Below the pieces are notes generated by a model. The model saw nothing but the letters and a program-made list of their open reading frames with translations. It was not told the origin of the DNA and did not search any database. From the NCBI RefSeq assembly GCF_043641665.1, contig NC_092190.1, positions 24,712,010 to 24,776,009 of the forward strand: a stretch of DNA of 64,000 nt. Direction: 5' to 3'. This document shows positions 13,001 through 28,000 of the stretch, one piece after another. Source of the DNA: Enoplosus armatus (Eukaryota; Chordata; Actinopteri; Centrarchiformes; Enoplosidae). The translations under genes were made by a program, and so were the position numbers. Each line of letters starts with the position of its first letter. Within the stretch, counting starts at the first letter, position 1.

Positions 13001-16000
13001 CACACTCAAAAGTCACCATGGTGTCCTTCTCATTTGCACTGGCATCCTCAAGGTTTTGGGTAAAGCTAACTGCTGCCTGGGCTGCAATGAGAAAATATGA
13101 AGTGAGACTTTGACATAAAATACGACATAGACAATGAGTATACTACTGGAGAGATTTGGTGGCTATACCTTGCACAAGCAGGAATGCATGGCTTGAGGCC
13201 TCCCCAGCAACATTCATGGCTTTAACCATGATGCTAGCAGAATCCTCTACTGTGACATCTCTGATCACCAGTTCACACAAATGATCCTCAGGCCAGTACC
13301 AGTAAATGCGGTCAGACTTTTCCACCTGAATGCCGTTCTTGAACCACTGACACTCAGGTTCTGGTCTGCCGACGACTCTAACCCGGAAACGAACCTCATC
13401 CATCGGAGCAACTGTCTTGCTTGCAATACGTTCGAGGATCTTGGGTGCTTCCATGCTGGGGGAGAGCTGGACCCTTTCCGGTTTGATTGTGGGGATGGTG
13501 ACTTGTCCTTGTTCCTCCATCTTCCTCCTCTCAGCTTCTTCTTTCTCTTTTAAGTGATGAAGCAGGTCCTCCTTAGTCTTCTTCAGTAGATCCTCATAGG
13601 AGTCATCCCTCTTGCGAGATTTGAACTCCACCGCAGAGATAGACTCGTAAAAACCTTCCTCTGTCCTACGCTTGAACTTGCTCTTCAGTTCATCTGACTC
13701 CTCTGACGTTTTCTCGTGAACAATTCTCTGTGTCTTACGCAGCTTAACAACTTCCCTGTCCTGTGTGGCCTCGCCAGGTCGGTCGACCTTCACAATATCA
13801 AATCCAATTCTGCCGGGGTCATGTGAAGCTTCTGCAGCCTTCTGTTCAGGAGCACGACGCAGTACGGATCTAAAGTCCTCTTTCTGTTGGATCTCCAGCT
13901 TCACAGTATGCTCAGTTGTGCCTAGAGGACTGTCTGCAACCACTCTGACCTCTCCTGAGTCATAGGACTTGATGTCAACAATCTCCAAGTAGTAAATACC
14001 ATCATAACGAAGTCTGTATCTCTTGCTTTTGCGGATAAGTTGTCCGTTGAGGTACCAGTTAACCTTGGGTGCTGGGTAACCTGTCACTCTGCAGCGGAAT
14101 CGTGCAATGTCACCTTCCAGCACTCTGGCTGGTTCGGGAAGCAAGACAATTTCAGGTTTGGTCTTTTCAAATTCCTCATCAGTGCTGACTCCTGCAGGTC
14201 CTCCCTCGTGAGCCATGCGCTCCATCTCATCTATTCTGTGAACTCCCTTCCTGCCTTCAGGAAGCTGCGTTTCCTCAACAAGACCCTTCTCATCCTTGAC
14301 GATCAGGGTGGCAGAGGTCTGATCGACTCCAAACTTGTTTGTGGCTCTACAGGTGATGACACCACTGTCTCTAGCGTAAGCAACTTCATAGTCAAGACTG
14401 CAGTAGCCAAATTCATTGACCATGCGCAACCTGTTTGCAGCTGCCAGCGGTTTGCCATCATGCAGCCACTCCACTAACATGTTGGGGTCACCAATAGGGG
14501 TCAGTCTGCACTCAAAATGAGCTGGACCAAAGCGCTTCATTCTGATAGAGGTCAGCTTCTTCTTGAACAGTGGTTTCTGCTGTTTCTCTTTGTCGTAAAG
14601 GTCGCCCTCCTCCCACTGCTCTTGACCATATCGCAGATGAAGTGGCTCCAACTCAGGAGCTGCTATCTCCTTGGCTTTGTAGGTCCCTTTGGTAATAATA
14701 AGCTTCCTCTCAGCTTGAGGAGCAGTGAAGTCCACCTCAACATTGACTCTGCAGCGAGTAGTGTCTCTGCCAGCCTTGTTGATGGCTGTAGCAGTGTACC
14801 AGGCACTGTCTGTGCCTGAAGTAGATGGGATCTGGAATTTGGCCTCTCCTTTAGTTCCGTCAATCCTGAAATATGTAACCAATCAGATATATGGGTCAGG
14901 ACATTTAAAAAAACGACTCTAAAGTTTTACATCCCTGTGTCTAAAGATCAGAAAATCATTCATAGCTAAAATTAAAGTACATACTTGATATGTGGGTGCT
15001 TGTGTGGGGTGATAATGTCACTGTTTTTCAGCCAGACGATGTCAGGCAGGGGGTTTCCAATGGCTTTGACAGCCAACTCAACCAGAGTGCCCTGCTTTAC
15101 AGTGATGTTCTTCAGCTTTTCAACAAACTGAGGGCGTGCCAGGCTTTCTCGAGCTGTAGATGGTGAAATACAATACAGAACAAGACAGCACTGAATAATA
15201 TGGTACATTTTTTGAAGCTGCAACAGCTGCCTGGTGAATGCACACTAGGTGCTGGTTATGGAAATGACCCTAACCCCTATCCCAACTACCTCTCTTGAGA
15301 CATTATCTAAACTGGTTTTAGCTTCCAAACCAACTACCTGTCTCCTTGACCCTTTTTAAAGATCTCTGGCCATCTCTGAGACCTACCTGCTGAATATTGT
15401 TAATTTATCACTTACAACTGGCACTGTCCCAACTAGCTTTAAGACTGTGGAAGAAAGCCATCTGATCCAGTATAATACTTTTGTGACACAGACTTACCAT
15501 CAACAGTAAGAGTTACTGACACAGAGGTCCGTCCAGCTCTGTTCTGAGCGACGACTGTCCACTCTCCAGAGTCTTGTGGCATGGCTGGTACGATGATCAG
15601 GGACTGGGTACCATCCTCTTTAATCACTATCTTGTGGGTGTAGTCATTGACCACTTGTTGTCCTGGGAAAAGGAGGATAAAATGGTTTTACAAGTGGCAG
15701 CGACAGATTAAGGTGTGTTTCTAGAATTTGTTAAACCTTGTTTCTCTTACCATTGTGGAACCAGTATGTGTCGGGCATGGGTCTGCCAACAACCTTTAAG
15801 TCGAATCTGGCAGTTTGCCCCTCGGAGCATTTTATTGAGGAAGGTTTCATGACAAACACAGGCTTGTAGAGTCTTTCCAGCTGAGCCTCGTCTGTTTCGT
15901 CAAGCCTGCGGGCGGGAGAGCGTCCGGGAGAACGGCTGGAAGAACGACCGGGTGAGCGGCTCAGAGAACGAGGAGATGTGGATCTAAAAAAGGAGCCGAA

Positions 16001-19000
16001 TCATCAGTATCAAGGTGTTACGGTAATGGTTAAGCATTAGGGTGCTTTCAGACAGAAATGTGTTATCTGGCAAGGTAATGGAAGGAGGTGAACTTGTTAG
16101 CAAACAGGTCACTTTTTATACATCCAGCAGTAACAGAGAAACAGCAGCATTCAAATGTCATATTTCTGGCCATGTGACAAATGTTTTTTGGTCTCCACCA
16201 ACTCCTGTGAGAAATATCTGTCCCTTTAGCTGCTAAATGCTCCACAATGTTCACCAGCTAGTCGCTAACGTTGTCTGTCTGCTGTTTGGTGCTGAGCAGG
16301 GAGTTTACAATGTTTTTTATAGCTTTTTTGCTCTTTTACAGAAGCAATGCTATGCTATGACTGTGAACCAAAACAAGTTGTGTGTTGGAAAATCAAAATA
16401 ACCAAGAGCTCAAAGACGCTATGAAGGTCCATAGATGTGAGGGAGTCTGGTAATAACTCTCTATGGTTTCATCAATTCAAGTAACCCCTTTCACATTGCA
16501 AATCCACTGTCAAAATAAAAATATTGATAATAACCGCTTTAACTTTTTCCAGCGCATCTTTGAAGCAAGTACTAGTACTACATTGGAGAACTAATGTTTT
16601 TGACCAAACTAGTGTCAGTGTGACAGCTCCTATTTCTGAGTACATAAACCATACTCTGTTGTTTGAGCACATTAAACCTTACCTGATCCTCTGCATTGCT
16701 GGCTGTGGTGTGTATCTCTGTGGTGTTACAGCTCCGGATGGCTCCACATAGAGCTTCCCAGAGCTGACGGCATTTCCCTTCATGTTGGCGGCGAAGGCAG
16801 TGTACACGCCCTCATCCTCTGGTAGCACCACAGGCAGACGAAGGCTGGCTCGTCCATCCTGAAGAACCTCCATCTGATAACGGCCACCAGGCCTGATGCG
16901 CTGGCCGTCTTTGTACCAAGCAATCTGGCAGAAGACAAGATCATTTTACACACCAATATAACTTCTCAGAACTCATTTTTCAGCAAAATTGGATATATGA
17001 TATGGATGCCTAAGCAAATAAATTTCTTAGTGAGCATGGCATTACACAGAACTGACCATAACTTACTGATATATTCTCAGATCAACGCAAAAATTAGACA
17101 GTTTATTCATAAGAGTCTTTTAAGCAAGCCTGCAGAGGCATTGCCAAAATAACCAATAGTCTAATTACTGAGAGCCACAAAGAACAAAAAACAAATCTTG
17201 TTGATGAAATTGTAAAAACTTAAGAACTCATGAAGCATCTATCAGACATTTACCCGGCTTGGTGAGATATTCAACTCAGTACCTTTGGCAGTGGGTTTCC
17301 ACCCATCTTGCAGTGGAAAATGACGCCCATTCCCTCCATGATTCTGTAGTTTTTGACCGGCGTGTCAAAGGCCGGCTGCACCGCCTCCTCATCTGCTGCA
17401 GTCACCATCAGCTCTCCATCCTCTGTCACCAGCTCTCGGTAGGTAAACCTCATGATACGGAGCTCAATCTCCTGGATGATCCTCTCTTCAAAGGCCGAAA
17501 TGAGAAATTCCTGCAAAAAAAAGTTTGTAATGTTTAACACTAAATATGAACTGGGAATTACTGAGACTTCTATATAATTAACTATGGACGTTTGGAAAGA
17601 GAGTACCGTTTCTGAGACAAAGCTCATGGGGGTTGTCACTCTCCTCTGTTCCAGCTCGTATTGACTCACGATCACAGAGGGTTCCTGAACCACCGTCGTT
17701 GTCACTTCAGTTTTATATGTCATGTCATGCTGCTTCATATAGGCTTCATATTCCTCTGTAAACATAGATGCAGAAATACTGTGAGCCACTGGTCCAACAA
17801 AGCTCAAATGGTTTTCTGAATAGAAGATGCCTTTCTGAAGTTGGGCATTCCAATATGATAAAAATCCCTGGGAGGAGAAACAAAAGGATGTGGATACCTT
17901 CCTCCAGCAGGCTGGCGGAGGCTGAGGCTTCTCCATGTTGATTCTTGGCAAAGATGGAGTATTCTCCAGCATCATCAGCAAAGGTCATGGAGATCTCCAA
18001 TTTGCATTCTCCAGTCTCCTTCTTGTAGGCGACTTTGTATCTGGTGGCAAAAAATAAAGCAATAACTATGTGATGTGTAGTGATCTGTTGTCAACATGGA
18101 GATCAGAAGAGATCAGAAAGAGAGAGCTGTGTATCTAAACCTCTGTGTGAAAACATCATGCTTTAGGTGGAGCTTCAAGTAAATGTCATCCACTAACAGA
18201 CTTTATGAGCCAGGTCAGGTTAAAGGGTAGCCTGACATTCAGACTGAATAGCCAACTCATTACCATCATTATTCAATTTGGCACTGCCTTCCTGTTCACC
18301 ATTTTCTGTGTGGGGTGGATTTGATTTTGTTCTGGCCAATCAGTAGTGGCTGTCTTATCCTGTACAACCGCTCTGATGTTATCTTAAACACTAAAGTTGT
18401 GTTAGCTAAAGTTTATACTTTGCAAAGAACACATATGAACAGAAACTGAAGGGAGATCTGTACCTGTATCCAGTCGTGAGTGGCACCCCGCTCTTCTTCC
18501 AGATGATGTGAGGTTTGGGGATTCCTCCGATCTGGCATTCGAAGACGACACTCCCTCCTTCCACCAGCTTCTGAGCGGTCGGTTTCTTGATGAAGAAGGG
18601 AGCAGCAGACTCTCCTGTGCTCACCTCCGCCACCATCTGTTCCTTTGTCTCCACGGCAACACTGAAGGGAACCAACAGCTTCTTCAAACACTGCAGCTGT
18701 GGAAACTTTTAGGACTTTTGGGTAACAATATATCAGACTTTTAAAACTCACATTTTCTCTTGAGTGATTCCAATTTCAGTGACAGTCGACATTTCCTCTC
18801 TGCTCTCAATTTCTTCTGACACTACAACAGAGAGTAAAAGTTCAATACTACATAAAACATGAACATTTGCATAAATCTACTGTTTTCAGAATTATTTCCT
18901 ACGTTCCAGACAACTACTAGTTTCAATTTATTACATCTGTTTAACTGTTGGCATTTCTGCATTTCTACTGTTACTGTAGTTGTACATGCAACATTCATCA

Positions 19001-22000
19001 ACACATTTTTTCATCAAGCTTCTCACATCTAATGAGCTACAATAGGAACATTCAAACAAGCAAAATTCATCTCCTGAAAAGAGGAACTGCATTACCTAAC
19101 AACTCAAAAGGCCTTTAAGGTCCACTATCTTATGGTCAGAGGTCAAAGGTACCATTACCTTTGACGAGCAGGTAGCAGGAGGTGCTGACGGTTCCCGCCT
19201 CGCTGGTGGCGGTGCAGGTGAAGCGTCCGCTGTCTTCAGCGAACGCCTCGCGGATCACCAGCCGGGCGAATCCGTTCTTGTAGCTAATCTGGAAGTCGAT
19301 GGAGCTCTCAATCTTGTAGTCCTCTCTGAACCAGATGATGACGGGGGCGGGGTGACCGCTGATCTGACACTCCAGGGTCACCGACTCGCCCTCCGTCACC
19401 GTCACGTTCTTCAGGCCCTAAACAGCAAAAATGTGACACCTTCAGACACCTCGAAAGACCGCCGCTTTCAGTTTTGAATGTAACTCCTTACTGTTGAGTA
19501 ATTAGACAAAATGATGTAAATGGAAAAATACTCACAGCAATAAGTGTGGGAGGAACAACCGGCTCCTGAGCTCGGGTGGGCACTGCAGCCGCCTCCTGAG
19601 GAAAAAACAACACGAGTCAAACGTCATAAAACACAGAAAACAACAAGGTGTTTCTCAGCGGTGGCATTCTGTGAGGATGGAGGGGTGAAAGCCGATTAGA
19701 ACAGATAAAAACTCTGCATAGAGGACAGAGGCATGATGGTCAGCAGCTGAAGACAGGAAGAAGAAGAAGAAGAGGAGGAGGATTCTTCATGAGGCGGATG
19801 AAGGGCAGCGTGTAATTGGCTGCTGCATTACAGTGAAGAAGGGGAAACGCAGGTGAGAGTCCACACAGGGTTAAATTGGGGGAAGTGAAGGGAGGATGAC
19901 AGCGAGGGGGGGTCAGACCAACCTGTGGCTCCCAGTCCTCAAACTCCTCCTCACTCACTGCGTAAGCTCCGCCCGGCTGTAACTCAAACTGACTCTGATA
20001 TGTGACGTCTTTAAATGGCGGTGGGAGGGGCTCCGGCGCCATTCGCACCTCCACCGCCTTCGCTCTGCGTGACGGACTGGGAGTCTTGACGGGCTTGATG
20101 ATCTTTCTAGGAGAGGAGGATCTTAACTCTTTCTGCAGAGTGGCAATAGCAGAGCCAGCGATGGACACCTGACCGAGCCAATGAGAACAGTGTTAACCGT
20201 CGTCAAAAACTACACAAAGCTTCCACGTTCAGCTGAGGATTAGTGAGCGGAAACAACGGTGGGGAGTAATTCTACAGCGGGCCTGCAGACAGAAGTCTGG
20301 AAACACTGAGGTTAAGTTCTCCTAACACCCCCGCCCCCCCGTCCCCCAATCATTTGGAAATTCAATATTTTATTCATTCAGTTTTCTGTAGCTGTTCACA
20401 ACCAAATTAACTCCAGCTGTCTCTGAACTTTGTCTATTTTCCATAATTGCATGAAAAGGAAGGAAGATGATGAAAGCCATCTCCATGCTGCCAGGTACTT
20501 CATTCTTGTTCATTCTTATTTCATTCTTTTGTTGGCTTAAAGTACTCAAATATAAATATACTACATTTAAAAACACTGTAATTGTAATTAAACTGTATTT
20601 TAAATTGTAGCATATAAACCTGTTAGTTCCCAGACAAAATACAGAGCACCTGACCTCAGTGTCTTCAATGGTAGCTACATCCCTGAGACAAAAATGTAAT
20701 GAACAGGTCACCACAGCATGACAACAATCTGGTTACAAACACATCCCCAGAGCCTGGGGAGGCACAATAAATACTTTTATATCGAAATCACAAAAGAGTG
20801 CAATTTTATAATTTTCCAAGATAAAGTGACATAAAATCACATTTCATAGGATAACTGCAGCTGATGGCCGTGATGCTGTGGTAGCCTCAAAGAGAAAAAG
20901 TGTCGTGAAAGTTTTGGATGGGTGATACTGTGAGGAGGAAACCAAAGTGAATCACAACACATAACAAAACAGTGGAGACTGCATGTTAAGATGTGCGTGT
21001 GTTAAAGATGAAATGGAGGAATTTGGATGACGACGGCTGCCTGCAGCTCCTCCCCTTACCTCGCGGCTAGGTTCATGTTTAGGAACAGAAACTTTAGAAA
21101 CTGTGAAATGTGGAACTGGGGATGGGGCGACACCAGTGTCCACATGGGAGGAGATTTCGGTTGTTCTCTGAATCTGGAGTAACCAACAGAGGTTATTGAG
21201 TGGTTAAGAGAACTGAGACTCTATTACTGTCAGATATCTAATATGAATTCAGCAAACTCCTCCGACCTGGGAGACCTGGACTCTGTGCTGCTCTGAGGTG
21301 ACGGAGACAGCAGCTGGAGGTTCAGCAGGCAGTGTTTTTGTTGTTTTTGTTGCAACAACGTGTTTCTCTGCAGTAGTTGCCGCCTGCTGCCTTATCTCGG
21401 CCTCTACAGCATCCTCCTCCTCAGCTCGACCGCCCTCCGCATGCGCGGGCTGGCGGACTCGAGCGAGGTCAACGGCAGCCACCACTGTGGCCACCGCCCC
21501 GGCTTTTATCCCTCCCTCAGCCTAGAGACACAAAAAGCAGCACATAGATCTCAGGACATCCATGGCGGGAAGTCAGGAGGAAGATACTTGACCAAAAGCC
21601 CCAAAGACTGAAAAAAAGGTCTATATTACATGTACAAGAGAAGAATATTCACACGGAAACAAGCATCATCACTGAACCCATGAAGCCAAGCATCGTGCAA
21701 CATGCAGTTTAATCTCAGTAAGAGTGAAGCAAGGAGAGGATGGGCTCCATCTTGTGATTTCATTAAAAAGAGCAGATACAGTGACTGCAGGTCCAAAAGT
21801 GAAGAAATCCTCCTTCTGTCATATTTACACATATCTTAACCTTCAGCAGGAAAGGTGTCAAACTAGGATAGACGGAGTCGCATGTTGTACAGACTGTTCA
21901 GCTACCTGAGGCACATTTGGGCTGTATTAACAAACAAACCCTGATGTTTCTATGTTCTAATAAAACAGGTGGATGAAACACCACCTGTTAAACCACTTCT

Positions 22001-25000
22001 TCAGCTCTTATGAAATGTTAATTTAGTTGGTATATGCTACCACTTGACCATATTTGTCATTTCCTACCATTGTCATGCCCATGCCACCCAGCAGTATGTC
22101 TCATTTAATCCTGGAAGTCTTCTGGCCTCTCTGCACTGCTGCCTTTTATGTTGTTGCAAATTTTAGGCTGCAAAGTTTCGGTTTTGATGTTACTTTAAAA
22201 TCATCATCAAAACCAAAAGGTTGAAACTGCGACAACTCCTTTCCTATAACAACACTTGCCTTCTATGTCTTAAATATCGATGTCTAGGTTTCTGGGACAA
22301 GCTCAGAGACCATGAGTGGAGCTAAAAATGTAAAGTTGTGGTGAAGAGACGTGAGTGGGCTGTTAAAGTGAAAAATGTTTGTCCTCTGGGGAGCAGGACA
22401 GTGCTCAGAAAAATCAACATTAGGGGAGAGAGGGGGGAATGACATGCAGGACTGATACTGATACAAGTGCTCTGCCAGGTGAGCTACCGGGGCGCCCCTG
22501 AAGTGTTTAACAGGCCAAGCTGACACATAAAGAGATCCATGTGAAAGAAAAATAGGGTAAACAAAGAAGAGTGAAAAAAGATAAATGAAGTGACAGTTTG
22601 AGCAGCAGGTGGAGTGATGGTAGCAGACAGTGGCGGTCTACCTGCTCTCCGGACCCAGCGGCCTCAGGCGGCCCCCGGCTACGAGCCTGATCCACGGCCG
22701 CCACCACGGTAGCCACCGCCACGGTCTTATCGTCCTGGGAAACATGCTCGTCCTGACGCATTCAACACATCAACACATCAGCACATGTTCACGCTACATC
22801 CAACACACAGGCAGCGCTGAGCCAACACACTGCTTCACTTCATATCATCCAGTTAGTGAAGTTAGAGTTTGTTGACATGTTGACTCGTTCAGTTTCTGCA
22901 GTTGTATTAAAAACCAGGAACAATCCAATCTGCAGGCACAAGTAAAGGTCAGCAACACGTTCACACTCATCTGCCACCAGACAAGTTCATCATGGTTGTG
23001 GTTACTTACTTCCTTGAATCATCCTGGATAGTTTGGATGCACGGATTCAAAAAGACTTCATGTTTTAATGAGCCTGCATGCAAGTTCACATTGAAGAGGT
23101 GGCTATAAATTCAACTCCACCATCCTCACCTCTCTGGTGGCGGTGACCTGCTGCTCCCAGTGTTTCTCCATGTGAAGCTGGGTGGCGCTGCTCACACTGG
23201 TCATGCTGGACATGCTGGTGTAGCTGGCTTCAGCCACATAGTCTCCCTGCTTCCAGGGTGGCAGGACCTCCGCAGAGGCAGATATCTGCAAGAGGAACGT
23301 ACCATGACGACAGGAGTTACAATCTGTTACAGTCTGCTACACCTGGAACAGCAGCTCTTCAGGAGTCCTGAATAACTGATCCTCAAGTGTTGAAGGGTGG
23401 GAAGCCAGTGAGAGATCATACAGATGGCGCTGCACTAGTGGCAACACCGCATGTCCCAGAGGGACGACAACAGAGTTGTAAATGACAAGAACTACAGTGT
23501 AGACAGGATTCGACATTCATAATTAAGCTAAAAACTCACAACATGTGCCTCAGTAAATACGGACTCCAGTGATTCAGGTGGATAATTCTATCCAGAAGGT
23601 AATGGCGTCAATATTTAGCAAGAGCTAAAGCTAGTGCTTTGGAAGAACTAGCTTGTGTGATTCAGAGTATCTTTACTTTGGCAAACATGTCATGGTAAGT
23701 TTGGACAGCTGATGACAGCTGGACCTTAAAGCCTCCTCAACTCTTGATAAATGTTCTCACCTGTTTCCTGGTCATGATGGGGGACTTCACCGGTCTGATG
23801 GGAGAGACGGACAGTCTGGCGGAGGGAGAAACGGATCTGCAGACGACAATGACGCAACACATGATGCAGATTACAATACAGTAACACACTACACAACGTA
23901 ACATAAGGGAGATTACACATGGTCCATTTCTAAACTCCAAACTCATTTCACAAAGAGGTAACGCCAAAACTCTGCGGTCGTACCTGACAGGTGCGGGCGT
24001 TGGCCCTTTCACATGTCTGACAGGTGAAGGTGACTGCTGGCGTCCTCCCGCCACCTTGGAAACAAAGGACGGGGGGGACTTGGAGGTCGGCTTCGGGGGA
24101 ACCCGCGGAGGAGTTTTGTGAGCCAAATGCTGAGCCATCATTCCTCCTTCTACGTGCATTTCCATCATGGTGGTGGCTTGGAAACTCGCCTCCACCTTCT
24201 GCAGAAGAAAGATTACATCATGGGTTGATGAATCCGGTTTATTATGATTTGAACAAAGAATTGATATCTTTAATTTACTTGACAAGGTTCAACCACTCCA
24301 CACTGTATTTACTGAATTTGATTTTGTTTTCAATATTACAACATGTGAGAAGACACAGGTCCCAAACCTCCAAGTTTACTGAGTTATCTGGACAACAGGA
24401 GCAGTTCGTTTTACATCAGTCAAAGTTCCAGATTTATCCAGATAACTCCGTAAAACTGCTTCTTGGAACAGACCCAGGTTGTTTTTTGGTATGTCTCACC
24501 CTCTGCACTCTGGTCTGGGAAGTCGCCATCTGGGAAGTGGACACAATAGTCTTGGTTTTCTTAGTAGGTACAGCTTCCTCACCTGCAACAAAAAGACACA
24601 TGTAGGTTTAGGCTGATCTAGATACGACACTAAACAACAACTAAATCAAGTTGCTCATGTTTTCTGATGCTTAAAACACACGAAACACTCATCATCCACT
24701 TATGATTCTTGATTATGTCAATATACAGTAGTTAGAATTGACATGTTTAAAAAATATTAAGTGGATCTTAAAATTTGCTATGGGTGACAAAAAGTGTTAG
24801 TAAAGTAAAACTTGTCCGAGGTCCTGACCCTGAACCAGCAGCTCAGCGGTAGAGGTGGCCCGTCCGCTGCTGTTGGCTGCGGTGACAGAATACGTCCCAG
24901 AATCCTCTGGGAAGGCCTCAGCGATCAGCAGACTGTACAGGTCTCCCTCCTGGAGGATCCTGAAGTCAGCTGAGCTCTGGATCTCGGCTCCCTCTCTGTA

Positions 25001-28000
25001 GAACTTCACCACAGGTGTTGGGATTCCTGTGACTCGGACGTCCAGCCTCACCTGGCTGCCCTGTCTCACTGTGGAGCTCTGAAGTCTCTGAAGGAAGTTT
25101 GGAGGCGCCGTCTCTGCTGCAGAGACAGAAAGTACGTGTCATCAGCCTGGTTCCCATGATGACATGTTTACTTAGAAGAAGTCTCACTGGCATCAAGAGG
25201 AAATTTATATTTAGGGCTGCAACAAATTATTATTTTAGTTATCGATTAATCTGCAGATTACTTTCACGATTAATCAATGAAGAGTTTAATCTGTAAAATG
25301 TGAAATCTTCAAACGTCTTGTTTTTCCAACTAATGGTCCAAAACACAAAGATTTTCAGATGTTATAGAGAGAAGCAGAAGCTGGGAGCAGAGAATGTGAC
25401 ATTTCTGCTTGAGAAATATCTTTCATCCATTATCAAAATTGTTGGCCATTAATTTTCTCTCAATCAATTAATCAATTGATCAACTAATAATTTTAGATCT
25501 AGTTACTTTAACGTGCATTTAAACGCTATGATTACATAATAGAAGCAGGAAAATCCAGGTGGAAAATGAAACAAAATCAATTTCACACACGAGGATTGAA
25601 CAAGGTTTAAGTCGTAAAGATTCTGGAGTCTAGGACAGAAAAATAGTCCCAGTATGGTGTAAAGATGAACACAAGATTAACTTTAAACTCTCTTTCACAT
25701 ATTCAAGCTGGTTTATTATCAACTAGTTGACATGCGGAGTTTAGTGACCGAGGACTCAGACATGAGATCCTTGCTGGTTCAGGTTCAAGTTGTTAATCAC
25801 TTAATAAACTTGAGATTCCTCTTAAGGAAAGCTATGCTGCAACAGCTGCATCTATATCGGTTTTATCACATGATTAAGTCACAGGCCACGCCCCTCAGCT
25901 GAGAGCAGGATAAATTTAGACTCAAACTGAGGCACAGAGAGACCGTCACTGTTTTCAGACAGACTTTTTATCTTGTAACGAGGTACACTTTGTGTTAAAG
26001 TCTACCTGTGGTCTCGCCTGTAACGAGGTACACTTTGTGTTAAAGTCTACCTGTGGTCTCGCCTGTAACGAGGGGTTTTGTGTTAAAGTCTACCTGTGGT
26101 CTCACCTGTAACGAGGTACACTTTGTGTTAAAGTCTACCTGTGGTCTCGCCTGTAACGAGGTACACTTTGTGTTAAAGTCTACCTGTGGTCTCGCCTGTA
26201 ACGAGGAGTTTTGTGTTAAAGTCTACCTGTGGTCTCGCCTGTAACGAGGGGTTTTGTGTTAAAGTCTACCTGTGGTCTCACCTGTAACGAGGTACACTTT
26301 GTGTTAAAGTCTACCTGTGGTCTCGCCTGTAACGAGGTACACTTTGTGTTAAAGTCTACCTGTGGTCTCGCCTGTAACGAGGGGTTTTGTGTTAAAGTCT
26401 ACCTGTGGTCTCACCTGTAACGAGGGGTTTTGTGTTAAAGTCTACCTGTGGTCTCGCCTGTAACGAGGTACACTTTGTGTTAAAGTCTACCTGTGGTCTC
26501 ACCTGTAACGAGGAGTTCAGCGGTGCTCGTGGCTTGTCCAGCGCCGTTGGTGGCTCTGACAGAAAATCTTCCACTGTGTGCGGCGGTCACAGCGGGGATC
26601 CTCAGAACAGCGCGGCCGTCGCTGAACGAGATCTGAATGCCGGGCAGAGCCGCGGCGGAAAGAACCTGGCCATCGCGGAACCAGCTCACCTCAGGAACTG
26701 GAGAACCTGCAGAGGAGAGAAGAACCAGATCGATCCACTGTCAGAGAACCCAAAGATCTAAATCACTAAAGGGATGCTCCAACATTTATTGGGAAATGCT
26801 CTTGTTTTTCTTCCCCAGTGTCAGATGAGAGGTGGGATTTAAAAGCTTAAGAATCAAATGGACTGTTACATTCTTCAACTTTATTTTGTCTCGCTTCTAC
26901 TGTTACAAAAAGCTTTACAACTAAAAGTGCATTAAAAACATTACATGTACAATGGAATTAGCCTGATTTTGGGCTGAATCTCTCCATACAGAACATTTTG
27001 TCACTTCAGTCAGAACGCTTCCTTACCACTAACTTGAGCCTCGAACGTCGCAGCACTACCCTCTAGTGCCACGACGCTCTGCAGCGGCTGCGTGAATGTC
27101 GGCGCCTGTGTTGACATGTTGGTCGGCACCCTGAAGACAAACAGACGGTGAAACAAATGATCAGATCAAAGTAGGAGAACAAGAACTGCCAAGAACCTTC
27201 TAGATTCATCACTTAGAAACAAAAACATTGACGTAAAAATTAGTTTACTTTTCTTCTTCCACTGCATCATCTTCATTTCACCCATTCATTCCAGGCAATT
27301 GTATATTCAAGGCCAAAATGAAGTCCTTTCTTTATTCACAGTTATCAAACAATAACAACACGTATATACCTTACTTATAGCATTATGTTACTGTAAAAAA
27401 AAACAGTTATAGTAAAGTGGTATTTTTATGACCATGACACCAGGGGAACCACTCCAACACTACACTTGACTGGACACAGGGGCATGCTGGGAATTATAAT
27501 TTAACAATGGAGGACGGTGGACGAAGATGTTTTTGTCGGCAGAGACAGAAGAAGAGACTACAGATGATTTTACTTTGATTCCAGAATCTTTAAGACTGAA
27601 AGAAAATCTACAAATTGACATCAACGACTCCATAACTAGTTTCATTTCACGGAGAACAGCTGCCTCAAAAAAACATTTTTCAAGAGGATCACACAGCTAG
27701 TTTTTCACATTTTCAAGTCCAGTAAACAGTCCCTGCTCTCAACTGCATCGCCACAAGATGATAATAAGTTTTTCAACAAAGATCAACATGTTTTCTACTA
27801 TCTGGAGCGAGGTTCCAGTATGGAAAACTGTCTGCAACAAATAACTGACCAGATTCATAATCACCTTGATCAGTTTTAAGAGTCCTTAACAGATTCATCA
27901 TCAGGCTCCTCTAAGACTGTCGGACCCACCACGGACAGTTGAAATAAAAAGGGTCAAACTGGATGAAGCAGAACCAGAGAAATTGTTTGTTTTATTCCAC

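Noticed and set aside
22420..22498. tRNA gene on the minus strand
   Set aside because: Only the 5' half and A-box are present and it runs into a SINE body; no complete cloverleaf.
26392..26574. Extension of titin exon 3 through the minisatellite as coding sequence
   Set aside because: The frame from exon 3 meets a TAA within the first repeat unit, and exon 4 joins in phase only from the donor at 26502-26501.
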